Notes: generated from the letters alone by a model not told the origin. Counted from the first letter of the stretch, positions 45,244 to 54,723 are shown. The stretch: DNA of 64,000 nt from Aurantiacibacter sp. MUD61 (GCF_027912455.1 NZ_CP115446.1:767501-831500), one strand, 5' to 3'. Numbers and translations: made by a program.

Positions 45244-45933
45244 CTACGCAGGCAGGCCGATCAGGGAGAATTGTCGCCCATCGGCAGCGGCGTTTTGATG
45301 CGTTGCGCGGCGGTAGGAATGGAAACGCTTGGGATCGCCATATGTATCGAGCGCGAGATCATCGATCTGACGCAAATTGAGCGATTCGAGCCGCCGGACA
45401 ACATAGGCGGGCAGGTTGAAATGCCACTTGCCCGGTCTGCCGCGACGGAAGAAATCGGCATGGCGCTCCTCAAATTGTTCGTAGAAATCGAGGCCGACTT
45501 CGTAATTCTCTTCAGCAATGGTTGGTCCGATCGCGGCATGAATATTCGCCCGATTGGCACCGAGCTCTTCCATTTTGCGTACCGTTGCCTCCAACACCCC
45601 ATAATGCGCCCCGCGCCATCCGGCATGCGCCGCGCCGATCACGCCGGCTCCGCGGTCAGCGAACAGCACGGGCGCGCAATCCGCAGTGACGATGCCGAGT
45701 ACGAGGCCGGGAGTCTTGGTGACGAGACCGTCCACCTCCGGTCGCGCGTCGCTTGGGAAGCGTCCTTCGACAGCGATCGCTTTCGCCGAGTGAACCTGCT
45801 TGGCGAGTACCAGCTGCCCGCCCGGCACCAGCAATGACGGATCAGGCTCGCCGGTATGGCCGAGGCCGGTCAAAAAGCCATGCGGGATGCCGTACAGCAC
45901 ATCGGCGCGGAGGACTTCACGCTCGTCAGCCAA
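45244..45933 (-). CDS. pgeF: Peptidoglycan editing factor / multi-copper polyphenol oxidase-like protein
   Basis: A 229-residue protein of the YfiH/PgeF (Cu-oxidase_4) family. The metal site residues are in KQVHS, TADCAPVLF and AAHAGWRGAH; DTYGDPKRFHSYRR closes the fold. Members are cytosolic Zn/Cu enzymes, proposed to remove L-Ser-containing muropeptide precursors or to hydrolyse purine nucleosides. The start is TTG at 45933, supported by AGGTG 10 nt upstream; it overlaps the pepN stop by 8 bp, so the two are coupled. Confidence 0.93.
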   Translation of the reverse strand: MADEREVLRADVLYGIPHGFLTGLGHTGEPDPSLLVPGGQLVLAKQVHSAKAIAVEGRFPSDARPEVDGLVTKTPGLVLGIVTADCAPVLFADRGAGVIGAAHAGWRGAHYGVLEATVRKMEELGANRANIHAAIGPTIAEENYEVGLDFYEQFEERHADFFRRGRPGKWHFNLPAYVVRRLESLNLRQIDDLALDTYGDPKRFHSYRRATHQNAAADGRQFSLIGLPA

Positions 45934-48580
45934 GACTGCGGCTCACCTGTTCGGACGTGTCGCGCGAGAGATTGCCCGCCGCAGCGATCCGTTCCAGCTC
46001 CGCTTTCATCAGCGCCGAGCGCTTTGGCTCGATCCGCCGCCAGCGGCCCAGCGGGGTGACGAAACGCGCGGCAGTCTGCGGGTTGATCGGATCGAGTTCG
46101 AGGATGAGGTCCGCGATCATGCGATACCCCTCACCGCTCGCATCGTGAAACGCCTGCGGATTGACCGCAAATCCCATGTAAAGCGAACGCACGCGGTTCG
46201 GGTTTTTCAGCGTGAATTGCGGATGCTCCGCCAGCGCCTTCACATGCTCGATCGCATTGGGATGCAATGACATCGACTGGAGGCTGAACCATTTGTCGAT
46301 GACCAGCGCATTGTCTTTGTAGCGGTTGTAGAAGTCGAGCAGCGCGCGGGTCCGCTCCGGACCGTCGAGATTGCACAAGACCATTAGGGCGCCCTGCCGG
46401 TCGGTCATGTTGTCAGCAGCAGAATACTGCTCCCACGCAATCTCCTGAACGCCGTTAACATTGCCAGCCGCAAGATAGGCCAGCGCCTGCGTTTTGACTT
46501 TGCGCGCACCGCGAGCCTCGGGATCATGCGAGAACGGCACGGATGCAGCGCGTTTGTGCAGGGCCTTCCACGTCTCTTCGAGCTGCGTTCCGAGATAGGC
46601 TCTCAGCCCCTGCCGCGCTTCGTGAATTGCACCGGGATCGGCGACCAGCATGGTTTCGGCGAGATAACCCTCGCTCGGCAGCAGCAGCATTTCGCCGCGC
46701 ATCAGATCGTCGATGTGTTCATCGTCCAGCACGGCGGAAATGGCAGCGGCGATTGCGTCCCTGCCTGCCTCGCGCTCGTTATCTTCCAGTTTGCCGTCGA
46801 TCACATCTTTCAGATGGCCGACGACCAGATCCTGCAAGGCCTCGTAACGGGCAAAGGGATCATCATCATGCGCTGCGAGGAAGACCAGATCATCCTGCGC
46901 AATGTCGCGTTCGATCACGACGGGAGCGGAAAAGCCGCGATTGATGGAGAGCACTGGCTTCGTGGCGAAGCCTGAGAAGCAGAAGCTATCTTGAGCTTTG
47001 GTCAGCGTAATCAGTTGTTCACCATCGTGTTTCCCGGATTCCCTATCGAACAGGGCAATGCGTAGCGGAATCGGCATGGGCTGCTTGTCAGGCTGGCCGG
47101 GGGTTGGCGGCACGTCCTGCGACAGGTGCAGGGTGGCCGTATCGCCATCATGCTCAAGCCGGACGGAGACCTTCGGCGTGCCCGCCTGGCTGTACCATAG
47201 GCGGAATTGCTCGAGGTCCAGCTCCGCGCCATCCTCGATCGCTTTCACGAAGTCTTCGCAAGTCGCCGCTTCGCCATCGTGGCGGTCGAAATAGAGGTCC
47301 GTTCCGGCGCGGAAGCGCTCTTCGCCGCACATGCTGCGCATCATGCGGATGACTTCGGCGCCCTTGTTGTAGATCGTGGCAGTGTAGAAGTTCGAAATCT
47401 CGCGGTAGCTGTCCGGGCGGATCGGATGGGCGAGCGGGCCCGAATCTTCGGGGAACTGTGCCCCGCGCAAAACCCGCACATCCTCGATCCGTTTGACAGG
47501 CGCACTGCCCATATCCTGGCTGAAGAGCTGGTCACGCAGCACAGTGAAGCCTTCCTTCAGCGACAACTGGAACCAGTCGCGGCAGGTAACGCGGTTGCCG
47601 GACCAATTGTGGAAGTATTCGTGCGCGATCACGCCTTCCACCCCGTCAAAATCGCCATCGGTCGCGGTATCCGGGTCTGCCAGTACGTATTTGGTGTTGA
47701 AGACGTTGAGGCCCTTGTTCTCCATCGCGCCCATGTTGAAGTCGCTCACCGCAACGATGTTGAATAGGTCGAGATCGTATTCGCGGCCGAACACTTCTTC
47801 GTCCCAGCGCATCGATTTCTTGAGCGATTCCATCGCATGGCCGGTGCGCAGCAGGTCGCCATCGCGGACATAGATATTGAGCGCGACTTCGCGGCCCGAC
47901 ATGGTCGTGAAACTGTCCGAATTGGCCACGAGGTCGCCTGCGACGAGCGCGAAAAGGTAGCTCGGCTTCGGCCATGGATCATGCCATTCGGCCCAATGCT
48001 TTCCATTCTCACCTTCGCCCTGCGCTTCCAGATTGCCGTTGGACAGAAGAACAGGAAAATGCGCCTTCATTCCGCTCATCCGCACGCGATAGGTCGAGAG
48101 AACGTCGGGGCGATCGGGGAAGAAGGTGATGCGGCGGAAACCCTCTGCCTCGCACTGGGTGCACAGCATTCCATTGGAGGCGAACAGGCCCATAAGCGCG
48201 CTATTGGCTGCGGGATTGATCTGCGTGGTGACGCGAATTTCATGCGCCTCGCCGGTGAGCGGAATGATCAGATCGCCATCGTCCATCGACCAATCGCTGA
48301 CCATCTCGCCATCGACCTGCACCGAAAACGGCTCCAGCCCGTCGCCATTCAAACGGATCGTCGGTGAAGGGTCGGCTTTCGCGTTCGGTGCAACGCTGAG
48401 AGTCGCGACCACCCGGGTCGACCCCAGTTCCAGATCGAAATCGAGCGACACTTCAGGCACCAGCCACTCAAAAGGCTTGTAGTCCTCCCGCCGGATTACG
48501 GGCGGTTCATGCGGCGTGGGCGCGGCATCGGCCATTTCGGGATTGCCATCGGGCGAGGTGGGGGTGCGAGCGATATCCAT
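45926..48580 (-). CDS. pepN: Aminopeptidase N
   Basis: An 884-residue M1 zinc aminopeptidase. The exopeptidase motif GAMENKGLNVFN, the zinc site HEYFHNWSGNRVT and the third ligand Glu in LSLKEGFTVLRDQ are intact. The last 300 residues match the bacterial PepN alpha-helical domain (QYSAADNMTDRQGALMVLC, TPLGRWRRIEP). Removes N-terminal residues from peptides in the cytosol. Start: ATG at 48580 (or at 48535, MADAAP); neither has a clear ribosome site. It is divergent from the epimerase-like gene, with 52 bp between starts. Confidence 0.96.
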   Translation of the reverse strand: MDIARTPTSPDGNPEMADAAPTPHEPPVIRREDYKPFEWLVPEVSLDFDLELGSTRVVATLSVAPNAKADPSPTIRLNGDGLEPFSVQVDGEMVSDWSMDDGDLIIPLTGEAHEIRVTTQINPAANSALMGLFASNGMLCTQCEAEGFRRITFFPDRPDVLSTYRVRMSGMKAHFPVLLSNGNLEAQGEGENGKHWAEWHDPWPKPSYLFALVAGDLVANSDSFTTMSGREVALNIYVRDGDLLRTGHAMESLKKSMRWDEEVFGREYDLDLFNIVAVSDFNMGAMENKGLNVFNTKYVLADPDTATDGDFDGVEGVIAHEYFHNWSGNRVTCRDWFQLSLKEGFTVLRDQLFSQDMGSAPVKRIEDVRVLRGAQFPEDSGPLAHPIRPDSYREISNFYTATIYNKGAEVIRMMRSMCGEERFRAGTDLYFDRHDGEAATCEDFVKAIEDGAELDLEQFRLWYSQAGTPKVSVRLEHDGDTATLHLSQDVPPTPGQPDKQPMPIPLRIALFDRESGKHDGEQLITLTKAQDSFCFSGFATKPVLSINRGFSAPVVIERDIAQDDLVFLAAHDDDPFARYEALQDLVVGHLKDVIDGKLEDNEREAGRDAIAAAISAVLDDEHIDDLMRGEMLLLPSEGYLAETMLVADPGAIHEARQGLRAYLGTQLEETWKALHKRAASVPFSHDPEARGARKVKTQALAYLAAGNVNGVQEIAWEQYSAADNMTDRQGALMVLCNLDGPERTRALLDFYNRYKDNALVIDKWFSLQSMSLHPNAIEHVKALAEHPQFTLKNPNRVRSLYMGFAVNPQAFHDASGEGYRMIADLILELDPINPQTAARFVTPLGRWRRIEPKRSALMKAELERIAAAGNLSRDTSEQVSRSLG

Positions 48581-48632
48581 GGTACGAAACTGGGTCTTTC
48601 TATTGGCGGTGTCGAGGGTCTAAACGCACGAC

Positions 48633-49427
48633 ATGGCAAATCTGTTCATTTTTGGCCTCGGCTACACGGCAAAACGCATCGCTGCGGCCATGGAAGAGCG
48701 AGGCTGGCAGGTCGAGGCGACCGGCAGCGACGGCAAAATCGCCTTCGACGATCGCAGAGCGGTGCTGGCGGCCCTCGAACGGGCAACGCATGTTCTGTCC
48801 TCCGTCCCTCCCGACCGCGAAAAGGGCACAGACCCGGTGCTCGACACCTACGGACGTGACTTTGGCTCGGCATGGTACGGCTACCTTTCCTCTACCGGCG
48901 TTTACGGAGACCGGCAGGGCGCGTGGGTGGATGAAAGCACGCCAACCATTGCCGAAACGGGTGAAGGCCGTCGCAACGCGCGAGCAGAGGCCGATGCGCT
49001 GTGGGTCAAACTGAGCGCACGGGTTTTCCGACTGCCCGGAATTTACGGCCCCGGACGCAGCAACCTGGACCGGGTGCGCGATGGCAAGGCACGGCGGATC
49101 GACATGCCTGGCCAAGTCTTCAGCCGTATCCATGTCGACGATATCGTAAGCGGCGTCGTGGCTGCGCTGACGAGTGATGCCCCGGCGGGAGCTTACAACC
49201 TTGGCGACGATCTTCCGGCAAGCGGCAATGCCGTGACCGAATTTGCGTGCCAGCTTCTCGGCGTGGAGCCGCCGCCCATGCAGACGCTGGAGGAAGCGGA
49301 CCTTTCACCCATGGCGCTGGGCTTCTATTCGGAAAACCGCCGGGTGGCGAATGGCAAGGCCAAGCGTGTGCTCGGATGGGAGCCGGCGTATCCGACGTAT
49401 CGGGAAGGTTTGTTGGCTCTTTTGTAG
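48633..49427 (+). CDS. NAD(P)-binding epimerase/dehydratase-like protein
   Basis: A 264-residue Rossmann-fold protein (YeeZ-like, extended SDR). The nucleotide loop is FIFGLGYTAKRIAAA (residues 4-18), and YLSSTGVYGD, RNARAEAD, RLPGIYGPGRSNLDRV and AYNLGDDLPAS are extended-SDR features, though the usual YxxxK is not obvious, so the catalytic role may differ. Sugar-nucleotide epimerase or reductase is the likely class. Divergent from pepN. Confidence 0.85.
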   Translation: MANLFIFGLGYTAKRIAAAMEERGWQVEATGSDGKIAFDDRRAVLAALERATHVLSSVPPDREKGTDPVLDTYGRDFGSAWYGYLSSTGVYGDRQGAWVDESTPTIAETGEGRRNARAEADALWVKLSARVFRLPGIYGPGRSNLDRVRDGKARRIDMPGQVFSRIHVDDIVSGVVAALTSDAPAGAYNLGDDLPASGNAVTEFACQLLGVEPPPMQTLEEADLSPMALGFYSENRRVANGKAKRVLGWEPAYPTYREGLLALL

Positions 49428-49547
49428 CCTCAAGCGCCGGCGGTCGCATCCGCTCCCTTAGGCTATCCTCGCCTGAATCCCTCCGCTCCGCTGCGGGGCG
49501 GCTGCGGGTGGCCGTTCGGCCTTGCGGCGGCTGCGCCGTCGAGAGCT
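49428..49547. other. Short GC-rich intergenic region between convergent genes, with hairpins
   Basis: 120 bp between two convergent genes, very GC-rich, with two small hairpins: CCGCTCCG-CTG-CGGGGCGG (49483-49501) and GGCC-GTTC-GGCC (49510-49521). No T-run follows on either strand, so a Rho-independent terminator is not shown. The composition resembles the 54785-54880 spacer. Confidence 0.5.
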
Positions 49548-50513
49548 CTAATCCACGTCGTGGCGCAGGCGGCCCGATTGCTGGACCTGCACGCCTTTCT
49601 GTTTCCGTGCGCGCAAGGCGATCAGCATGCCCACCACAGCCAGCGCCATGCCGAGCGCGGTCAGCACCGTCCACTGATAGCCCTCCAGCAGGGTGGAAAG
49701 CAGCATCGCGACCGAAATCGTGACGATGGAATTATACGCCGTGCGGCCCGCGCCGATCTCTCGCACCAGATTGTAATGCAGTGGGAAAGTGACGACCGAT
49801 CCGATCAGCGCGAGATAGACGATACCCATCCAGTATTCGCTTCTGTCCGGCACTGGCGGAGGCCCTGCCGTCACCCATGCAAAGGCGAAATCGAACAGCG
49901 TGCCATAAAGCATGGCCCACGCCAGCAGGCTCACCATCGGTACGCCGCGCCCGGTAGGGTTCGCCTGAATGACATTGGCGACCGATGCCGCCAGAATTCC
50001 CAGCAGCGCGAGGAAAATGCCGAGGCCCACATTGCCGCCCACCACGCCCGCATCGGGGTTGGACTGCCATTCGTGAAACAGCAGGAAGCAGACACCCACG
50101 ATGGCCACTGCGCTGCCGAGCAGGAACCCGCCCTGCACCCGCTCTCCCAGAAAGATGCGCGCGAAAATCGCATTGGGCACCATCAGCAGCGCGAACATCA
50201 TCGCGACAATGCCCGAAGTCACGAACAGCTCTGCGTGATAGACAAAGAGGAAATTGCCGCTGAACTGGAACAAGCCGACAAACAGGGCGAGCAATTGCTC
50301 AGGGCTTGTCAGGGCCAGCCGGCGCTTCATCAGCGCCGCGACCAGAAACAGGGCGGGCGTGGCAAGCGCGAAGCGGTAGAAAACAGACCAAGCCGCGGGC
50401 ACCCCGTCGATCTGGCCAGTGATCACATACCAGGTCGAACCCCAGATCGCTCCGGTGAGAAGGAAAGGCAGGATGACGCGCCAACTCAGCATGGCGGGCT
50501 GCTCGGCGCTCAT
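49548..50513 (-). CDS. EamA-family (DMT superfamily) membrane transporter
   Basis: A 321-residue inner-membrane transporter with about ten helices in two EamA repeats: first repeat from FLLTGAIWGSTWYVI (about residue 15) to AVAIVGVCFLLFH, second from GIFLALLGILAASVANVIQ to MALAVVGMLIALRARK. Substrates of the family are metabolites such as amino acids, purines or drugs; not specified here. Start ATG at 50513 overlaps the stop of ltaE (ATGA), so they are coupled. Confidence 0.92.
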   Translation of the reverse strand: MSAEQPAMLSWRVILPFLLTGAIWGSTWYVITGQIDGVPAAWSVFYRFALATPALFLVAALMKRRLALTSPEQLLALFVGLFQFSGNFLFVYHAELFVTSGIVAMMFALLMVPNAIFARIFLGERVQGGFLLGSAVAIVGVCFLLFHEWQSNPDAGVVGGNVGLGIFLALLGILAASVANVIQANPTGRGVPMVSLLAWAMLYGTLFDFAFAWVTAGPPPVPDRSEYWMGIVYLALIGSVVTFPLHYNLVREIGAGRTAYNSIVTISVAMLLSTLLEGYQWTVLTALGMALAVVGMLIALRARKQKGVQVQQSGRLRHDVD

Positions 50514-51505
50514 AAAGCGGCGATTGCCTTGCCAAGCTTTTCGGAGTCCTCGTGCTTGCTCGCCCAATGGGTGACGAGGCGGACGCAGGCGTCATCCCAG
50601 TCGTAGAAGGCAAAGCCCTGATCGCGCAGCGCCGCGCGTTCCTCAGCCGTCATGCGGACGAACAGTTCATTGATCTGCTGCGGGTGGACCAGCCGGTCGC
50701 CCGATTCGCCGGCGATGATCTTTGCCGCATCATTGGCAGCGCGGGCATTTTGCAGCCAGATTTCATCGTCCAGCATCGCGAGGATCTGTGCAGCGAGATA
50801 GCGGCCCTTGCTCTGCAAATGGCCCGCCCGCTTGCGCCGCCAGCGCACCAGCTCCGCCTTTTCGGTGTCGAACAGGATAACTGCCTCTGCGCCCATCCCG
50901 CCGTTCTTGACGAAGCCGAAACTCAGCGCATCGACTGGCCCGGCGACTTCCATCGCAGGACCTCCCAGCGCCGCCACCGCATTGGCAAAACGCGCGCCGT
51001 CCATATGCAGGCCGAGGTTACGCTCCTTCGCTAGCGCGCCGATCGCAACCAGCTCTTCTGGCCGATAGACCAGACCATACTCGCTCGCCTGCGTGATCGA
51101 GATCGCATGGGCGGGCACCTGGTGCACACCGCGCGTGATCCCGGCGAGCACGGCGTCAATATCGGCAGGTGTAAGCTTCGCGCCTTCACCTTCAGCCAGC
51201 AACAGCTTTGCACCATGAAGATAGAAGCCCGGCGCGCCGCATTCATCCATTTCGATATGCGCTTCACGGTGGCAGATGACCCCGCCATGCGGCTCCACCA
51301 TCGTCGCCAATGCGAGGCAATTGGCCGCCGTTCCCGTCGCCACCCACAGCGCAGCACATTCGCGCCCGAACAGAGCAGTAAAGCGCGCGTCCAGCTCGCG
51401 GCTCAGCGCATCGGTATCATAGGGCGTGTCGGGGCTATCTGCCGCCTGCATGGCTTCCCACACCTTGGGATGCACCGGGGCGGCATTGTCTGACAGGAAT
51501 TGCAT
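50510..51505 (-). CDS. ltaE: Low-specificity L-threonine aldolase (PLP-dependent)
   Basis: A 331-residue fold-type I PLP enzyme. The PLP lysine lies in LSFGFVKNGGMGAEAV, matching the FGxTKNGxxxGEA motif of the aldolase clade; the ring-stacking His is in HREAHIEMDECGAPGF, and HMDGARFANAVAAL carries the conserved Asp. It splits threonine to glycine and acetaldehyde. ATG at 51505 fits MQFLSDNAAPVHPKV. Operon with the downstream EamA transporter, which might export its product (inference only). Confidence 0.93.
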   Translation of the reverse strand: MQFLSDNAAPVHPKVWEAMQAADSPDTPYDTDALSRELDARFTALFGRECAALWVATGTAANCLALATMVEPHGGVICHREAHIEMDECGAPGFYLHGAKLLLAEGEGAKLTPADIDAVLAGITRGVHQVPAHAISITQASEYGLVYRPEELVAIGALAKERNLGLHMDGARFANAVAALGGPAMEVAGPVDALSFGFVKNGGMGAEAVILFDTEKAELVRWRRKRAGHLQSKGRYLAAQILAMLDDEIWLQNARAANDAAKIIAGESGDRLVHPQQINELFVRMTAEERAALRDQGFAFYDWDDACVRLVTHWASKHEDSEKLGKAIAAL

Positions 51506-51555
51506 GGTGGAACGCCATGGCCCCGCAGTGCGTTTGGCGCAAGAAGGAGATCACC

Positions 51556-51858
51556 ATGGCAGAGCTTGAAATCATCGTGACTGACGAGGGAGACCACGGA
51601 GCATACCGCGCCAATGTCGAGGGAAGCGACCGGCAGGCCGAACTGACATGGCGCAGCGTCGCTCGCGGGGATGGGGATGTGCGTAACGCGAACCACACCT
51701 TCACTCCGCCCGAAGCACGCGGCAAAGGCATTGCTCTCAAGCTTGTCGAATCGATGATCGCCGATGCGCGCGAGCAGGAATTCAAAATCGTGCCGGGGTG
51801 TCCCTATGTCGCCGCGCAATTCGACAAGCATCCTGACTGGGCGGACCTGCGCGCGTGA
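51556..51858 (+). CDS. YjdJ-like GNAT acetyltransferase
   Basis: A 100-residue small GNAT (Gcn5-related N-acetyltransferase, NATD1/YjdJ type). The fold is compact: LTWRSV and FTPPEARGKGIALKLVESMI (acetyl-CoA loop, with PPEARGKGIA) and the C-terminal CPYVAAQFDKHPDWADL. Acceptor unknown. ATG at 51556 has AAGGAGA 6 nt upstream; the 13 upstream in-frame codons are an alternative but lack a ribosome site. Divergent from ltaE (50 bp between starts). Confidence 0.88.
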   Translation: MAELEIIVTDEGDHGAYRANVEGSDRQAELTWRSVARGDGDVRNANHTFTPPEARGKGIALKLVESMIADAREQEFKIVPGCPYVAAQFDKHPDWADLRA

Positions 51859-51908
51859 TCGCATTTCGCCTCGCGGTAGCTTAATACCTGAAAATACGCT
51901 GCTATTTC

Positions 51909-51933
51909 GGAACGATGCCCGTGCCCACCCGTT
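51909..51933 (+). promoter_or_regulatory. EcfG-type general stress promoter
   Basis: GGAAC at 51909-51913, a 16-bp spacer and CGTT at 51930-51933 match the alphaproteobacterial general stress sigma factor consensus (GGAAC-N16/17-CGTT). It is about 160 bp upstream of the PRC-barrel gene. A hairpin (CCCGGA-ATG-TCCGGG, 51983-51997) lies in the leader. Confidence 0.75.
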
Positions 51934-52094
51934 GATTGGATGAAGCGCTGATGGCGTTGACAGGCGCAGGCCGATTGCGCTCCCCGGAATGTCCGGGTCG
52001 AGCACCTCCCTACAGGAGATGAGACGAAGGCCGATAGTCAAGCATCCGTTCGGGATCGCGTCCGCCACTGGCCAAAAGAGACAGGAGATCATTT

Positions 52095-52529
52095 ATGACT
52101 CAGCAGACTCTCAGAAACCGTAACGACTTTTCCGACGCCGAACTCGATCGGCGCGCACAATTTGACCGCTCTCGCCCCATGGAACGGGACGCAAGCGCGG
52201 ATCTGATTTCAAGCGACCGCGTGAGCGGGACGAAGGTCTACGCCACCGATGGCGAAGAACTCGGCAGCATCGATCACCTGATGATCGGCAAGCGCTCCGG
52301 ACGCGTTGAATATTCAGTCATGAGTTTCGGCGGCTTCCTGGGCATCAATGAAAAGTATCATCCGATCCCATGGGACGCGCTCGATTACGACACCGAGAAA
52401 AACGGCTATGTCGTCAATATCGACAAGTCGCGCCTAAAGGATGCGCCAAGCATCGCCAAGGATGAACGGAGTGGCTTTAACGAAGACTTCGGACGCAATG
52501 TGTATGCGTATTACGGTGTAATGTACTGA
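52095..52529 (+). CDS. PRC-barrel domain protein
   Basis: A 144-residue protein with an N-terminal polar segment and a PRC-barrel at about residues 47-105: KVYATDGEELGSIDHLMIGK, then VEYSVMSFGGFLGINEKYHPIPW, and YVVNIDKSRLKDAPS. PRC barrels are small beta-domains in stress and RNA-maturation proteins. The GGAGA ribosome site is 7 nt before the ATG. The EcfG-type promoter upstream suggests general-stress induction. Confidence 0.88.
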   Translation: MTQQTLRNRNDFSDAELDRRAQFDRSRPMERDASADLISSDRVSGTKVYATDGEELGSIDHLMIGKRSGRVEYSVMSFGGFLGINEKYHPIPWDALDYDTEKNGYVVNIDKSRLKDAPSIAKDERSGFNEDFGRNVYAYYGVMY

Positions 52530-52592
52530 CAAGGCACGAGGCGGCCCAATCACACGGATTGATCAAATGGTCACCGCAAGGCCGTAGAAAAG

Positions 52593-52622
52593 AAAAGGCC
52601 CCGGCGATTACCGGGGCCTTTT
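52593..52622. terminator. Bidirectional Rho-independent terminator
   Basis: A 12-bp stem (AAAAGGCCCCGG / CCGGGGCCTTTT) with a CGATTA loop, flanked by A/T runs on both sides. It can end transcription of the PRC-barrel gene (plus strand) and of the convergent PH-domain gene (minus strand). Confidence 0.94.
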
Positions 52623-52648
52623 TCTTGCGCGATTTGGATTCGCAGAGG

Positions 52649-54262
52649 CTACTTCGGCAGCCGTGCAAAATCGACCGAGGCGATGCTGTCCAACACGGCA
52701 GCGCGCAGTTTCTTCGCATCTTCGAGCGCCAGGCCGCGAAAAGCGAAACGTCCGCCCGCCATGCCGAACACCAGGTCGCAATAGCCGTGCCAGCGCCCGA
52801 GCGGGCCTTGCGCGATCTCGACGGAATGCAGCTTCACGCGATTGGCGATCTGGGTGCGCGGGGCAAGCCAGCCGCGGCGCGAAAGGACCTGTTCCGGGTC
52901 CAGCGCGTGCCGATCATAGCACCAAAGGTAAAATTGCCGCGCGGCGACGAGCAGAATGAGCACAGCAACCAGCGCGCCGATTACGAACAAGCCCGGCACC
53001 AGCCGCTCTGCCTCCACGGCAGCCAATACGAACACGGCGGCCCCGATCAGGAAAATCAGCAGAGACTGGATCAAGCCGCGATCGAAATAAAAGGCGGAGC
53101 TCGGCCTACGCCATTGCTCGCTCCCATCGGGCAGAGCGAAACCTGCTTCAGACGCGATCGGCGCGATTTCCGCCATTTTTGCGAAGGGGGCCACGTCATG
53201 ATTGGCGCTACCCGAATCCTGCGCCAGCGAAATGAAGGAGAGGCCGTGCCAGCCGAAGCGGCGGCGAATGAGACCGGTCGAGACCACGAGAGCCTGCACC
53301 CGGTGGACCGGCATCACGACATCAGTCTTGGTCAGCAGGCCGCGGCGGCGACGAAAGCCCTTAGCGGTGCGCTCCAGGCGGAATTCCCAGTCGCGGACGA
53401 AGGTTTTCACCACGCCGCTGGCGATGCCCACGAGGATGACGGAAACGATGAGCCACGCGATCCCGGCGATACGCGCCGCCGTATCCATCCCCGAAATGTA
53501 GGAGCCGGCATCGGCATAACGCTCGTCCTCGAAGTAATCGGCGATGTAGTCCCAAACATCGAAGGGGAGCAGGAATTCGAATTGCTGCACCACGCCGACG
53601 AGCACTGCGAAGATAACCAGTGAAAAGCTGAACAGGCCAAAAGTGAAAAGGCGCTGCGGGGGCATTGCGAAAAGCAGCCTGCCGCCTGTATCCTTGACGG
53701 CAATGGGTTCGCCGGGCTCACCATCGAGCGAAGCCGGAGCCGCAGCCATCTCGTCCGCGCCCTCGACCAGACCGCGCACAACTTCGCGCAGGCGCTCGCC
53801 TTCGGCCTCACTGACGAAAGAGAGCGCCAGTTCATCCTTGCCGCCCGCACCCGTTTCGAATTTCACTTCGACGAGCCCGAGCAGACGCGGGATCAGCTTT
53901 TGTTCTAGGCTCACGTCCTGAATGCGATCGTAAGGGACCGAGCGCGCCGAGCGGCTGATAATGCCCTGCTCCAGCCGCACATCGCTTTCCCCGATGCGAT
54001 AGCGCAGGCGATACCAATTGAGCCACGCCGGCACGATATTGATCGCGATGATCAGGCCTAGAATAGGGACCAGATAAGGTGCCACGCCGGAAAGCCTGTC
54101 GCTTTGGCTGGCAGCTCCGAACAGGATAAACGCTGCAGGAATGATCGCGCTGCCCAGCGTGCGCACCGCCTGCACCGCGACCGACACCGGGCTGACCCGC
54201 CGCCATTCGCCGACTTCAATCGCAGCGCCCGCTTGAGCGATTTCGGTATCGGGTTCGCTCAC
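52649..54262 (-). CDS. PH-domain membrane protein (YdbT-like)
   Basis: A 537-residue inner-membrane protein with paired helices and repeated bacterial PH-like (bPH2) domains: LEQGIISRSARSVPYDRIQDVSLEQ in the first, RRGLLTKTDVVMPVHRVQALVVS in the second and SRRGWLAPRTQIANRVKLHSVEI in the third. Family function is not established. It begins with GTG at 54262, overlapping the stop of the smaller PH gene (GTGA), and the two are surely one operon. Confidence 0.87.
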   Translation of the reverse strand: MSEPDTEIAQAGAAIEVGEWRRVSPVSVAVQAVRTLGSAIIPAAFILFGAASQSDRLSGVAPYLVPILGLIIAINIVPAWLNWYRLRYRIGESDVRLEQGIISRSARSVPYDRIQDVSLEQKLIPRLLGLVEVKFETGAGGKDELALSFVSEAEGERLREVVRGLVEGADEMAAAPASLDGEPGEPIAVKDTGGRLLFAMPPQRLFTFGLFSFSLVIFAVLVGVVQQFEFLLPFDVWDYIADYFEDERYADAGSYISGMDTAARIAGIAWLIVSVILVGIASGVVKTFVRDWEFRLERTAKGFRRRRGLLTKTDVVMPVHRVQALVVSTGLIRRRFGWHGLSFISLAQDSGSANHDVAPFAKMAEIAPIASEAGFALPDGSEQWRRPSSAFYFDRGLIQSLLIFLIGAAVFVLAAVEAERLVPGLFVIGALVAVLILLVAARQFYLWCYDRHALDPEQVLSRRGWLAPRTQIANRVKLHSVEIAQGPLGRWHGYCDLVFGMAGGRFAFRGLALEDAKKLRAAVLDSIASVDFARLPK

Positions 54263-54723
54263 ATCGATTCCCGCTTCACATGCTGGCGGATTTCCTCCCG
54301 CATCGATGTCGCATCGGCATGCCGCAGCCCCGGCAGCGTGACCGAAGCGTTGTGGGTGCCCGCCGTGTGCAGGATCAGCCGGGCAATGCCGAACATCCGC
54401 TCAAGCGGACCTTGCTCGACATCGAGATGCTGCACCCGGCTGAACGGTACGACCGTATCCGAATGGAAGAGCACACCCTTCACCACCCGCAACCGGTCCG
54501 TGCTCATGTCATACCCTCGCGATCGATAACGCTTCAGCGGCAGCACCCCGATCAGGATGATCGCAAGGATCACCACCGGAATTGCGGGGACATAGGCCGG
54601 AACCACTTCCGCGAGCGAGAGCACAGCAGCGCCAATGACAAAGGGAAGCGTGGTCAGCAGCCCCTCGATCCGCATGACAGTGGTGTATGAAGGGTCGAGC
54701 TGGGTAAGCGGTTCGGTGTCCAT
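54259..54723 (-). CDS. Small PH-domain membrane protein (YdbS-like)
   Basis: A 154-residue protein: two helices (about GLLTTLPFVIGAAVLSLAE and AIPVVILAIILIGVLPL) and one bPH2 domain (VVKGVLFHSDTVVPFSRVQHLDVEQGPLERMFG). It is the usual partner of the YdbT-type gene. ATG at 54723 has no clear Shine-Dalgarno, but TATATATA ends about 6 bp before it, which could be a -10 element of a leaderless transcript. Confidence 0.85.
   Translation of the reverse strand: MDTEPLTQLDPSYTTVMRIEGLLTTLPFVIGAAVLSLAEVVPAYVPAIPVVILAIILIGVLPLKRYRSRGYDMSTDRLRVVKGVLFHSDTVVPFSRVQHLDVEQGPLERMFGIARLILHTAGTHNASVTLPGLRHADATSMREEIRQHVKRESM

Noticed and set aside
48633..49427. Assignment of the epimerase-like protein to a named sugar epimerase
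   Set aside because: The Rossmann and extended-SDR features are clear, but the catalytic YxxxK is not obvious, so only a family-level call is supported.
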